This document shows, piece after piece, positions 24,080 through 33,550 of a stretch of 64,000 nt of DNA. Below the pieces are notes generated by a model that saw only the letters and a list, made by a program, of their open reading frames with translations, was not told the DNA's origin and did no database searches. The translations under genes were made by a program, and so were the position numbers. Every line of letters begins with the position of its first letter. Position 1 is the stretch's first letter. The stretch comes from Clostridiales bacterium (lineage in GTDB: Bacteria; Bacillota; Clostridia; Christensenellales; UBA1242). Location: positions 1 to 64,000 of the forward strand of contig DOEE01000002.1 in the NCBI GenBank assembly GCA_003524095.1, read 5' to 3'.

Positions 24080-24577
24080 CAGTCACAATATAAAAATTAT
24101 AAATTTAAAATAGAAGAAATTGCAAATAAGCAAGTATTGAATGCATATCTAACAATTAAAGTTTACAAAAAAGAAGTCGATGGCGAAATATTGTTATTAT
24201 CTTTAAATGGTGCAGGAAGCTTTTCATTATATTTACAAGATAGATTTTTTGCCCTAACTATTGATGATGAAACAAAAAGAATTTCATCTTTTGATGGTGA
24301 ATTAACCAATAGTCAAATTAAAATTTTAAAATTAAAATTGCCAAACACAATAAAAGAAGCTATTTTAACTCTAAATACTGAAGATAAGTTATGTCCTGGA
24401 ACAGGAAGTTACATAGAATTTAATACTAAAAATATATTATATGACAAAGAACAAAAGATTTTACAAATTGGCGATATTGATTCTGAAAACATAGCTTATA
24501 AATTTTTTGAAAATGCCTATACTCAAATAAATAATGGAACTTTATCTGGATTAATGTTTACCGAAATAGAATTATAA
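24080..24577 (+). CDS. Hypothetical protein of the toxin cassette
   Basis: Not recognised. The chosen ATG at 24080 (MQSQYKNYKF) has GGGG 9 nt upstream and gives about 165 residues; the frame is open to 23981 but runs through the promoter there. The protein is predicted rich in strands (EILLLSLNGAGSFSLYLQDR, IEFNTKNILYDKEQKILQI), with no signal peptide. The position next to a toxin fragment suggests an immunity or accessory protein. Confidence 0.5.
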   Translation, partial: QSQYKNYKFKIEEIANKQVLNAYLTIKVYKKEVDGEILLLSLNGAGSFSLYLQDRFFALTIDDETKRISSFDGELTNSQIKILKLKLPNTIKEAILTLNTEDKLCPGTGSYIEFNTKNILYDKEQKILQIGDIDSENIAYKFFENAYTQINNGTLSGLMFTEIEL

Positions 24578-24582
24578 TATGA

Positions 24583-25032
24583 GTTAATATAAATAATACT
24601 GGTGTTGGTTGTGCAGTTGGTGCAGTTTCTTCATTTTTAGGACATAAAGCAGGGCAATTAATAAGAAAAATGTTCCCAAAAGCAAAAACATCCACTGAAG
24701 TAAAAAGTTTTGACACTTACTCAAAATTTAAAAAAGAGTATGGTAAAGCATCAGATTATATAAAAGATGGTGAATGGCACCACATAGTAGAGCAACAAAC
24801 AGTTGGAAAAGGAATTAATACAGGAACCAGTGTTTACAACTCTCAAAATACCGTCGCCATTTCTAAAAATTTACACCACAAGATTTCTGGATATTACTCA
24901 CGTATTTATCAAAATAACATGACATTTAGACAATTTATAAACACCCTTCCTTATGAACAACAATATGCAAAGGGATTGGAAGTACTAAAAATGTTTGCAG
25001 AACAATTAGGAGAAAATATTATATGGCTTTAG
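24583..25032 (+). pseudogene. C-terminal nuclease domain of a polymorphic toxin (orphan fragment)
   Basis: An open frame of about 149 codons after a TGA, without a good start codon until an ATG at 24670. The glycine- and alanine-rich beginning (GVGCAVGAVSSFLGHKAGQL) resembles the linker before the toxic tip of LXG or Rhs-type toxins. The tip has GEWHHIVEQQTVGKG and then NTVAISKNLHHKISGYYSRI, the conserved histidine pattern of HNH/Endonuclease VII-like toxin domains. The N-terminal export part is missing. It overlaps the next gene by 10 nt, the normal toxin-immunity arrangement. Confidence 0.65.
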
Positions 25033-25484
25033 AAACAAAACAAAATATAGATGAGTTGATAGAAATATTTATTAATAATTCCAAATTTTTAGCCAGCTAT
25101 GAGTCTACAGACAGAATAATAAATAACGAAGAACATAGTTACAATAAAGCAAAAAAAATAGCTTCACAAAAATACAAAGCTATAAAGGCATTATTAAAGT
25201 CGGAAGAAGGAATTACTGAATTAATAAAACTGCTTAACCATAATGACATTGTAATTTCTTCAGCCACAGCAGAAATATTATATCCACTTTTCCCTATCCA
25301 TTGCATTAAAATATTAAAAAATTATTCAAAATCATTATCAAACAAATTGGATGCATACAAGGTAGATTGCATGATAGAAGGATTAAATCAAAAACAAGAC
25401 TTTTTTATTAATAATTTTAAAAAACTATATGGTACAGACAATTTAGAAGAATTAAATCGTGAATCTAAGGAAAAGTGTAAGTAA
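25023..25484 (+). CDS. Putative immunity protein, HEAT-like (DUF2019-like)
   Basis: A 153-residue helical protein starting inside the end of the toxin frame, with AGGAG at good spacing. SEEGITELIKLLNHNDIVIS followed by SATAEILYPLFPIHCIKIL resembles one HEAT/ARM repeat of DUF2019-type immunity proteins. The position directly after a nuclease toxin tip supports this role. Function inferred from context and pattern. Confidence 0.6.
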   Translation: MALETKQNIDELIEIFINNSKFLASYESTDRIINNEEHSYNKAKKIASQKYKAIKALLKSEEGITELIKLLNHNDIVISSATAEILYPLFPIHCIKILKNYSKSLSNKLDAYKVDCMIEGLNQKQDFFINNFKKLYGTDNLEELNRESKEKCK

Positions 25485-25586
25485 TGTTGATGTAGAATAA
25501 TTTAATAAACTTTAAATAATATTATTACTTAAAAAACTAAATTTATATAAAACGATGGGATAAAATATTTACTTACATATATATAC

Positions 25587-25617
25587 AAAAAACGAACTCA
25601 ATTTGAGTTCGTTTTTG
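25587..25617 (+). terminator. Terminator after the toxin/immunity cassette
   Basis: AAAAACGAACTCAA pairs with TTGAGTTCGTTTTT around a minimal loop. The symmetry and T run make it a strong intrinsic terminator. Confidence 0.85.
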
Positions 25618-25640
25618 TTTTGTTGAGTTGTTTAAGTAGG

Positions 25641-25687
25641 ATAATTACTTGACATAAAAATCATAAAGAACTATCCTTGTTTTGTAG
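25641..25687 (+). promoter_or_regulatory. Duplicated promoter, right copy (ATPase promoter)
   Basis: TTGACA (25649-25654), 17-nt spacer, TATCCT (25672-25677), with GGAG following and an ATG at 25697. The left copy is at 23945-23991. Confidence 0.75.
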
Positions 25688-25696
25688 GAGAAAAAA

Positions 25697-28349
25697 ATGG
25701 CAAAAGAAGAAAATATTTACTCAAAGTATAACACTCATGAACATGGGCTTAGTGATGCCGAAGCCCAAAAATGACTTGAAGAAAATGGCAAAAATATATT
25801 CCCTGTTGGAAAACAAAAAAGTGTACTACTGATACTTTTGAACCAATTTAAATCTGCAATAATAATTATATTAAATTATATTATTTGTCGCAATAATTTT
25901 GTCTTTAATCATTGGCGAATATGCAAATCTAATTTTCATTGGCGGAGTAATTGTTATTAATACAATAATTGGATTTATTCAATAATACAATGCCGAACGA
26001 AGTGCGCAGAGACTCAAAAAACACAGCAAGATTATGACCAAGGTCTTAAGAAACGGACAGACCAAAATTATTGATTCGGAAGAATTAGTAATTGGAGACA
26101 TTGTTTATCTTGAAACTGGAAGCAAAGTCCCAGCCGACATAAGACTAATAGACATAACCAACTTAAAAGTTGACGAATCTATACTTACAGGCGAATCCGA
26201 AGGCGCTATCAAGTCTTTGGAAAACGACCTCAGTTCTCACTCAATGTTTGAACAAAACATGGTGTATGCGGGAACCGTTATTCTAAGCGGTCGTGCTATT
26301 GGAATTGTAGCCAGAGTTGGCAACGAAACCGAGTTTGGAAAAATCGCTAGCAAAATTGTTGAAATTAAGAACAATCCGTCCCCTCTCACACTTAGAATTA
26401 ACAAATTTACAAAACAAATTAGTATAGCATTTTTGGTTATTGCAATTGTGCTATCTGCCATTCTATATTTCAAAGGCTACGACTGGTACAACATATTCTT
26501 TTCGGTTGTTGCCCTAACAGTTTCGGCTATCCCCGAAGGATTGACTACAGGCATGACAATTTGTCTTTCAAAGTCCTCAAGTAAAATGGCAAAAAAGAAT
26601 GTTGTAGTTAAACAACTCTCGGCTGTTGAAGGCTTGGGAAGCTGTAATATTATTGCCAGCGACAAAACCGGAACTCTAACAGTCAACGAACAAACTGCTC
26701 AAAAAATTGTATTGCCAAGTGGCGAAGTGGTAGACATAACCGGAAGTGGTTACACGCCAAATGGCGAATTTAAATTTGTAGACAATAATATTTACTCTCA
26801 AAAACAAGTCGCACTTTTGTCTATGCTTGGAGACATTAACAACGAGAGTTTTGTAAAAATTAAAGGCAAAGAAATTTTAACTGGTGGCGACTCAATAGAT
26901 ATTGCATTCAAAGTTATGGCACTCAAAAACAAAGTTAAGCCAAGTGTAAATGTTCTATCTCAACTCCCATACGAATCCGAACTCAAATGCTCGGCTGTGC
27001 ATTATATGGACGACGACAAACAATATGCGACCATCAAAGGCGCGATGTCTGTAGTTTTAAGTCACTGCGACACAATGCTTGTTAATGGCAAGAATGTCCC
27101 GCTTGACAAAGAGTTAATCGACAAACAAAACACCGAACTTGCTTCAAACGGGTTTAGAGTTATCGCTTTGGCTTATGGCAAAAATTCAAAGAAACTAAAT
27201 TCGCCTAAGGATTTGGACAATCTAACCAAACTTACTTTTGTAGGACTTGTTGGATTTATTGACCCAATAAGAGACGACACTTACAAAGCAATTCAAGAAT
27301 GTAGAGAATCCGGAATCCAAGTTAAGATGATTACTGGCGACCACCATTTGACTGCTTTTTATATAGCCAAACAATTAGAAATTGCCCAGGATATTTCTCA
27401 AGTTGCGACCGGTCAGGATTTGCTTAAGTATGAAAAACTTGGTCAAGACAAATTCGATGAGTATGTAAACAAAATTTCGGTTTTTGCAAGAGTATCGCCA
27501 ATTCAAAAACAAGAGATTATCGCCGCGTACAAAAGACTTGGAAACTTTGTTTCTGTCACTGGAGACGGAGTAAACGATGTTCTTGCACTCAAAGAAGCAC
27601 ATATAGGAATATCTGTAGGTAGTGGTGCCGATGTCGCCAAAGAAACTGCCGATATGATAATAGCCGACGACAAATTTTCTAGCATTGTAACGGGTGTAGA
27701 AGAAGGCAAAATGGCTTACAATAATGTTAGAAACATTGTTTACTTGTTAATGTCGACGGGTATTTGCGAAGTTATGTTATACTTTCTATCTGTTCTTTGC
27801 AAATTAAGTTTCCCACTAACTGGCGTGCAGTTCTTGTGGCTAAATCTTGTAACAAACGGAATTCAAAGCAATGTGTTTGCTTTTGAACGAAACACAATAA
27901 CCCCTTACAACAAAAAAGTCCGAAAAACCAGCGAAAATATATTCAATAGGCTACTACTTTCTGAATGTTTTGTAGCGACAGCATATATTGGAATAACTGG
28001 ATTTTTGCTATACTTATTGTTAATTAAAAATGGTGTCGACTACCAAGTTGCTAGGACTTATCTACTTACATTTATGGTATTTATGGAAAGCGCCCAAGCA
28101 TTTAACTGTCGTAACGAATATATATCTGCTTTCAAATGTAAATTTACAAACAATCCAGTGTTGGTAATTACAATCATACTCTCATATGTATTCCAAATTC
28201 TTGCAGTATTTATTACTCCAGTGGCAATGTTGCTAGACATGACCACAATTAAGTTTACACACATTTTGCTTATGGCACTTTTCTCTGTTTCTCAAATTTT
28301 AATTATGGAACTTTACAAATTAATTTTGAGAAAAAGATTATCTAAATAA
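25697..28349 (+). pseudogene. Cation-transporting P-type ATPase (P2 type), broken N-terminus
   Basis: The gene begins at the ATG at 25697 (MAKEENIYSKYNTHEHGLSD) but has TGA at 25772, a frameshift near 25870-25885 and TAA at 25983. From 26034 a frame of 771 residues is intact. It holds the actuator motif TGES, the PEGL membrane motif, the phosphorylation site DKTGTLT, MITGDH, GDGVNDVLAL and the C-terminal membrane helices. The protein would pump a cation, calcium-like by family, if whole. Without the first two helices and part of the actuator domain it is probably inactive; translation from 26034 has no good ribosome binding site. Codon use matches the host core. Confidence 0.85.
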
Positions 28350-28353
28350 TTCA

Positions 28354-28391
28354 AAGACATGGAAAGAATATCTTTCCATGTCTTAATTTTT
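28354..28391 (+). terminator. Terminator of the ATPase gene
   Basis: AAGACATGGAAAGA and TCTTTCCATGTCTT pair with a short loop, then AATTTTT. Confidence 0.85.
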
Positions 28392-28442
28392 AATATTAAA
28401 ATTAATTTGTTATGCACCTAGACCCATTGTCTTTCAATTAGA

Positions 28443-28472
28443 TTGACTTTTTCAAAATCTTAATGGTATTAT
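28443..28472 (+). promoter_or_regulatory. Promoter of the Nudix gene
   Basis: TTGACT (28443-28448), 18-nt spacer, TATTAT (28467-28472); the ATG follows at 28505 after AAAGGAAA. Confidence 0.55.
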
Positions 28473-28504
28473 AATCTAAAAAAGACATCAAAGGAAATCT
28501 CAAA

Positions 28505-29032
28505 ATGGAAACCAAAAATTACAACGAAGACAATCTAAAAGAAGATGAAATTGACTCAGTAGTTACTCGTGTCAAAGTTTATCTAATAAACTCAAAACAT
28601 AAGATTTTGGCTGTTCACTCAAATGGCGGAATACAACTTCCCGGCGGTCATGTTGAGTCTTGTGAAGACTATTTGAATGCTGTCATAAGAGAGATAAGAG
28701 AAGAAACGGGGATTGAACTTTCTTCAAGCGATAAATGTGTGCCATTTTTTGAGATTAATCATTATATCAAAAACTACCGAAACCAAGGCATAAACCGCAT
28801 AGCCAAGATGGTGTACTACTATGTCTTTACGGACAAGCCATACACAAAAGGAAAAACACATTTAACCAAGCACGAGATTGAAAGCAACTTTGAAATTGTT
28901 GCCATGACCCTCAAAAATTTTGAAAGAGAACTAAAAGATGTGGAAAAAAACAACTCTCAAGAAATCAACCGAATTATATCCAAAGAGACTTTGGCTTCGC
29001 TTGAAAAATTGAGAGAAGTTCTTAATATTTAA
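28505..29032 (+). CDS. Nudix hydrolase
   Basis: A 175-residue protein with a complete Nudix box, GGHVESCEDYLNAVIREIRE followed by ETGIEL (about residues 48-73), which binds the metal used to hydrolyse nucleoside diphosphates linked to another moiety. The strand before it is VKVYLINSKHKILAVHSNGG. The C-terminal extension is helical. Substrate unknown. Single-gene unit with its own promoter, convergent with dnaA. Confidence 0.9.
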   Translation: METKNYNEDNLKEDEIDSVVTRVKVYLINSKHKILAVHSNGGIQLPGGHVESCEDYLNAVIREIREETGIELSSSDKCVPFFEINHYIKNYRNQGINRIAKMVYYYVFTDKPYTKGKTHLTKHEIESNFEIVAMTLKNFERELKDVEKNNSQEINRIISKETLASLEKLREVLNI

Positions 29033-29122
29033 AATTAATATTTTTGTGCTTGAAAATACTAATTATATTTTAACATTATTTACAAAATAAGATGTAGAAA
29101 TTACTACATCTTTTTTATCTAA

Positions 29123-30460
29123 TTATTTTTTGGTTGCCATTGCACGAATGTCTTCTACTGCAACCTTTATACGGCTATTTTCGCCTATTAATTCCGAAAT
29201 TTTGTCTCTAGCATGAATAACGGTTGTGTGGTCTCTGCCAAAAATTTGACCAACTGACAAAAGTGGCATATCTAGTAGTGTACACATAGTATACATACAA
29301 ATTTGTCTAGGCTCTACAATTTCCTTGTTTTTCTTTTTGCCAACAAGTTCGTCACGACGAATGGAAAAATACTTGCAAACACAGTCTATAATTCTCTCGG
29401 CTGTTAGATTTTGTTTGTCGCTAAAATCGTGGTCTTTGAGTGCTTCCCTTACATCTTCCATAGTGGCAACTTTTTTGCCCATAAGGCTTGCATAAAACCA
29501 AACTTTTGAAAGTATTCCCTCCATTTCTCTAACGTTTGTATCAAAATGCTCAGCCAAATATTCTTGAACATCGTCGGCAACCATATAGTTTTCTTCTTGT
29601 GCTTTTTTCATAAGAATAGCAAGACGGGTCTCGTAGTCTGGAGACTGAATGTCTTGAATAAGTCCCATACTAAATCTACTACAAAGCCTTTCTTGCAAAG
29701 TTGCAATTTCTCTAGGTGGTCGGTCGGAAGCAATTATGATTTGCTTGCCATTTTCATAAAGGTCGTTGAATGTATGAAAAAACTCTTCTTGAGTTGCTTC
29801 GGCTTTGGATATAAATTGAATATCGTCGATGATTAAAACGTCTAAATTACGATATTTTTCTTTGAAAGCATTTTTGGAGTTATAACTACCCTGCAAAGAT
29901 TTGACATAATCGTTAATAAACTTGTCACAAGTACAATACATAACTTTTAAATCTGGAAATCTTTTATTGACTTCATTCCCTATTGCGTGAAGCAAGTGTG
30001 TTTTTCCAAGTCCAACACCACCATATATAAATAGCGGATTAATCTTGCTACCAGGATTTTCGGCTATACCTTTGCAAGCCGCATAAACATATTTATTCGA
30101 GTTTCCCACAACAAAGTTATCAAACTGATATTTTGGATTAAACGTATTCATGCCTGGAAACTTTTGTTGTTCGTTTTGAATTTCAACTTCTTGATTTTTG
30201 TTATATGCATCTCTCTCATCAGGGTCAAGCACCACAAAATCTTTTATCTCATCACTTATCGAAGTAAGCGCAACATAAATATCCCCCTTGTGCAAAGTCA
30301 TAAGTCTTTGCTTGGCGGTCTCACTTGTCGTTGACAAATAAAAAATATTGTTCTTAAAGTCAATAGGCTCTAGTGACTTAATCCACAAATCATAACTAAT
30401 TGTGCTAACTTCACTTTGAAGTTTGATAAGCGCTTCTGCCCAAATTTCGTTTTTATCCAT
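29123..30460 (-). CDS. dnaA: Chromosomal replication initiator DnaA
   Basis: A 445-residue protein of normal DnaA length. Domain I occupies the first 80 residues (IWAEALIKLQSEVSTISYDL), followed by a short linker and the AAA+ domain with Walker A GGVGLGKTHLLHAIGNE and Walker B LIIDDIQFISKAEATQEEFF. The C-terminal DNA-binding domain ends with GQIFGRDHTTVIHARDKI, the DnaA-box recognition signature. It is transcribed alone; dnaN and recF are not adjacent, unlike most Firmicutes. AAGGA lies 9 nt before the ATG. Confidence 0.97.
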   Translation of the reverse strand: MDKNEIWAEALIKLQSEVSTISYDLWIKSLEPIDFKNNIFYLSTTSETAKQRLMTLHKGDIYVALTSISDEIKDFVVLDPDERDAYNKNQEVEIQNEQQKFPGMNTFNPKYQFDNFVVGNSNKYVYAACKGIAENPGSKINPLFIYGGVGLGKTHLLHAIGNEVNKRFPDLKVMYCTCDKFINDYVKSLQGSYNSKNAFKEKYRNLDVLIIDDIQFISKAEATQEEFFHTFNDLYENGKQIIIASDRPPREIATLQERLCSRFSMGLIQDIQSPDYETRLAILMKKAQEENYMVADDVQEYLAEHFDTNVREMEGILSKVWFYASLMGKKVATMEDVREALKDHDFSDKQNLTAERIIDCVCKYFSIRRDELVGKKKNKEIVEPRQICMYTMCTLLDMPLLSVGQIFGRDHTTVIHARDKISELIGENSRIKVAVEDIRAMATKK

Positions 30461-30529
30461 TGCTATAATCCTTGATAATTTTTTGTTGCAAACAAAATTT
30501 GCTTCCCTATAATTTTAAAATACTAAAAC

Positions 30530-30594
30530 AAAAAAAGCAAGCCTTAATGTCAACTTTTTTGAAAAATTCAAAAAGTTAAAACTTTGACTTGCTC
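30530..30594 (-). terminator. Terminator of pgi
   Basis: On the minus strand a long imperfect stem (AGCAAG with CTTGCT outside, AACTTTTTGAA with TTCAAAAAAGTT inside) is followed by TTTTTTTG. Confidence 0.8.
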
Positions 30595-30602
30595 AAACAC
30601 TA

Positions 30603-31946
30603 CTACATGGCTATGGTCTTTTTGTCTAGCGAATAGTTTTTGATTTCCTTGGCTTGAGTTTCATAGCCCTTGACATGCAAGCATGCCTTGGTATAAATCT
30701 TGCTAAGTTCAACACCCGGTTGGTCATAAGTATTTATATTCAAAAATTCACCCATGAATGCCGTCATCATTTCCATAAAGAAAATTAACTTGCCCATGTT
30801 TTCTTCGTCAACTCTCTCTATTGAAATTGTATAGTTTGGCCTATCGAGAGTTGTTAGCGAATATGATGTCGAATTATATTCATAGTCGAGTAAAGTTTTG
30901 AGAGTAGTATTTTTTAAATGTGGAGCAAATAACAAATCCGAATTAATCTTTTCGTCTCTATCGCTATTCTCGACTGTCATAAACATAATTATTTTGTCTT
31001 TGATTCCCTCAGAATATAATTGTAATTGGCTGTGTTGGTCGGTAACGCCCAAAGTCTTAATTGGTGTTTGACCAGCATACACAACTTCGCCCTGTCTATT
31101 TAATTTTTTGCCTAGACTTTCCGCCCACAATTGTGCAAAGAAATCTGGCACAAGTGCTAGTCTATCCGAATACGGCATAGTAACCAAATTCGTAAGTCCT
31201 TTGTTTAAATACGAATAATTAATGTAGGCACAACTGTAAGCAATATTATTAAGTGTTACATCTTGAGAATTGTTTTTGGCAATACTAGCGCCAAGCAACA
31301 ACTTGAAAATATCTATACCCATAACTGATGCTGGAACAAGCCCTACCGAACTTAATACACTAAATCTTCCACCTACACCTTTTGGGATATCAAAGACCTG
31401 CATGTTTTTGAGTTTGGCATAATTATATAAATCATTATCCTTGGTCGTTGTTACACAAAAGTGTTTGGAATAATCTATTTTTTTTGATTTGTATCTTTCG
31501 ATAATTATTGACATCTGTGCCAAAGTCTCACTCGTTCCACCCGACTTTGTAATTACATTAAACATTGTCTTTTTTAGATTTAATTTGTCAATTAGTGTTA
31601 CAAAACTATCCGGGTCAATATTGTCACAAACATATACTTTTATGCCAATATCCTTGTTTAAACTGTCAACAAAAGTGTTTTGTAGCATTTTTATTCCCAA
31701 AGCACTTCCACCAATTCCCAAAACTACAAAGTTATCAAATTTGCGTCTTACATATTTGCCGTATTCCCAAAATACTTTGACATCGTCTGGGTTTTGATTT
31801 GGCAAATCTAGCCAATCAAGCATATCACTTGATTTTTTTGAAAATATAGTTTTGATAAACTTGTTTCTTGTAATTGCACTCATTGTAGACAAGTTAAGTC
31901 CACTTTTTAAATTTTCTTTTGATACTCCAGCATATTCTAATTTCAT
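30603..31946 (-). CDS. pgi: Glucose-6-phosphate isomerase
   Basis: Converts glucose-6-phosphate and fructose-6-phosphate in glycolysis. The start is the ATG at 31946 (MKLEYAGVSK) because TAGGAGGGA lies just before it; this gives 447 residues, normal for bacterial Pgi. Motifs are VLGIGGSALGIKML, TKSGGTSETLAQM, GGRFSVLS, FFAQLWAESLGKKLNRQG and TDQHSQLQLYSEG. The gene follows an SDR gene with a 13-nt gap and is probably cotranscribed with it. Confidence 0.95.
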   Translation of the reverse strand: MKLEYAGVSKENLKSGLNLSTMSAITRNKFIKTIFSKKSSDMLDWLDLPNQNPDDVKVFWEYGKYVRRKFDNFVVLGIGGSALGIKMLQNTFVDSLNKDIGIKVYVCDNIDPDSFVTLIDKLNLKKTMFNVITKSGGTSETLAQMSIIIERYKSKKIDYSKHFCVTTTKDNDLYNYAKLKNMQVFDIPKGVGGRFSVLSSVGLVPASVMGIDIFKLLLGASIAKNNSQDVTLNNIAYSCAYINYSYLNKGLTNLVTMPYSDRLALVPDFFAQLWAESLGKKLNRQGEVVYAGQTPIKTLGVTDQHSQLQLYSEGIKDKIIMFMTVENSDRDEKINSDLLFAPHLKNTTLKTLLDYEYNSTSYSLTTLDRPNYTISIERVDEENMGKLIFFMEMMTAFMGEFLNINTYDQPGVELSKIYTKACLHVKGYETQAKEIKNYSLDKKTIAM

Positions 31947-31959
31947 ACTACTATCCCTC

Positions 31960-32841
31960 CTAATCTTTGAATACATCTTCGAATAGTTGTAATTTTGATT
32001 TTTTCAAAATATTTGCAAACAACTTTGCCGACCACTTTGGAAATCTAGAATACAGTCTATTCATCCACTTGGCATCACGACCAAACACACATCGTCTTTT
32101 TTTGTTTATAATTGCCTTATAAATTTGTAAGACCATTTTTTCTTTTTTGGTAGCAAACATATTAATTAACTTTCCGTTTGCACTATGCTTTTGATATCTA
32201 AATATCTCTGTCAACGTAAACCCTGGATAAATCACGCCAACATAATAGTTTTTTTCTAGTTGCAAACATTCAGTAAAACTTTTGACCGCCGACTTTGACG
32301 CACTATATATTGAAATTCCCGGCAAAGGACAAAGCCCAGCCAAACTCGAAATATTAATAATTGCCGGAGTAGAACTCTTTTCGATAATTGGCATAAAATA
32401 TTGGCACGAATAAATTATGGAATAAAAATTTGTGTCCATAACTTTTTTGATTTCAACTGAAGTGTTGTGGTGTATGTTGTTTTCTAATTGATTATTATTT
32501 ATGTTTTTAACATCAAAATTGTGTTCGCATCTATTATATAAATGTTCAAAACTCTCAAATGGTGGCAGTATTCCAGCACAATTAATAATAACATCAAGTT
32601 TGTGTATTTTGTCGGAAAGTTCTATCCAACTATCCTCATTAGAAACGTCGCAAGCAATACATTCAAGATTTTTAATTTCTTTAATTTCTTGTTTTAGACT
32701 TTCAAACTTTTCTTTACTTCTACCAACCGCATAGACAAAACAATTGTTGTTTTGAACAAATTTTTTTGTAAGTTCGCGACCCAATCCGCTTGTAGCACCG
32801 GTAATCAAAACTATTTTGTTATCTATCCAGCAATTTTTCAT
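31960..32841 (-). CDS. Short-chain dehydrogenase/reductase
   Basis: Rossmann-fold oxidoreductase of 293 residues from the ATG at 32841, which has GGAAGG upstream. It shows the nucleotide motif TGATSGLG (about residues 14-21), NCAG, NISSLAG (catalytic Ser) and YSASKSAVK (catalytic Tyr and Lys). An insertion of about 25 residues after the NCAG motif (rich in Asn and His) is unusual. The substrate is unknown. It is divergent from the flavin reductase operon and upstream of pgi. Confidence 0.85.
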   Translation of the reverse strand: MKNCWIDNKIVLITGATSGLGRELTKKFVQNNNCFVYAVGRSKEKFESLKQEIKEIKNLECIACDVSNEDSWIELSDKIHKLDVIINCAGILPPFESFEHLYNRCEHNFDVKNINNNQLENNIHHNTSVEIKKVMDTNFYSIIYSCQYFMPIIEKSSTPAIINISSLAGLCPLPGISIYSASKSAVKSFTECLQLEKNYYVGVIYPGFTLTEIFRYQKHSANGKLINMFATKKEKMVLQIYKAIINKKRRCVFGRDAKWMNRLYSRFPKWSAKLFANILKKSKLQLFEDVFKD

Positions 32842-32916
32842 TTTAACCTTCCAAAAATATTTTAACAAATTTTATATAATTATCCAAATAATTTAATGTT
32901 TTTAAATTTCAATTAT

Positions 32917-32945
32917 TTGACAACGCAATTTATTGTTTATATAAT
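32917..32945 (+). promoter_or_regulatory. Consensus promoter of the reductase-SDR pair
   Basis: TTGACA (32917-32922), 17-nt spacer and TATAAT (32940-32945): an exact match to the sigma-A consensus with ideal spacing, about 30 nt before the next ribosome binding site. Confidence 0.85.
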
Positions 32946-32983
32946 AAATATTAGTTAATACACTAAATTTTTAAGGATTACTT

Positions 32984-33541
32984 ATGAAAAAAATATTATT
33001 TGTTTCCGGAAGTGCAAGAAACGGAAATTGCAAAGCCATTTTGGAAAATTTACAAAAGAATTTTTGGCTGGAATACAGTACAGATTTGGTTTTTATTCGT
33101 GACTATAATATTGCAGAATGCAAAGGTTGTAATGGATGTGCAAACACTCCAAATAATGAGTGTGTAATTGACGACTTAATGAAAGTATTGCTAGAAAAAA
33201 TTATTGATGCAGATATTGTTGTGTTGGCCACCCCAAATTATTTTTATAATATTTCAGGACTTACAAAAACTTTCTTGGATAGAACATATTCTTGTTATCA
33301 TAATTCTTTGCTAAAAGGAAAAAAATTTATTTATATATACGTTGGCGAAGACGTTGAGAGTACAACCAAAAAATATTTGGATAATGCAATGTATGGATTT
33401 ACTATTAGTCACGGAATTTCTGTACTTGGCTCTTATGCTATTTCGGCAGGCGATATCAAAAGTTTTAGTAATCAAGATAACATGCAAAATACTCTTGAAG
33501 AAATAACATCAACTATTCAAAAAAATTTAATAAATGAATAA
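32984..33541 (+). CDS. NADPH-dependent FMN reductase / flavodoxin-fold protein
   Basis: A 185-residue protein of the iron-sulfur flavoprotein and FMN-reductase group. SGSARNGNCKAILENL near the start binds the flavin phosphate; CKGCNGCANTPNNECVIDDL resembles the cysteine motif of iron-sulfur flavoproteins; ATPNYFYNISGLTKTFLDRT is the second flavin site. The next gene, an SDR, starts 9 nt later, so they form an operon. The electron partner is unknown. Confidence 0.82.
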   Translation: MKKILFVSGSARNGNCKAILENLQKNFWLEYSTDLVFIRDYNIAECKGCNGCANTPNNECVIDDLMKVLLEKIIDADIVVLATPNYFYNISGLTKTFLDRTYSCYHNSLLKGKKFIYIYVGEDVESTTKKYLDNAMYGFTISHGISVLGSYAISAGDIKSFSNQDNMQNTLEEITSTIQKNLINE

Positions 33542-33550
33542 GGATACAAA

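Noticed and set aside
18559..26034. Alternative genetic code or recoded stops
   Set aside because: TAA, TAG and TGA all end well-recognised genes in the window, and the interrupted genes also carry a frameshift or a lost start.
30461..30602. Origin of replication next to dnaA
   Set aside because: No cluster of TTATCCACA-like boxes or AT-rich repeat array; the region is mostly the pgi terminator.
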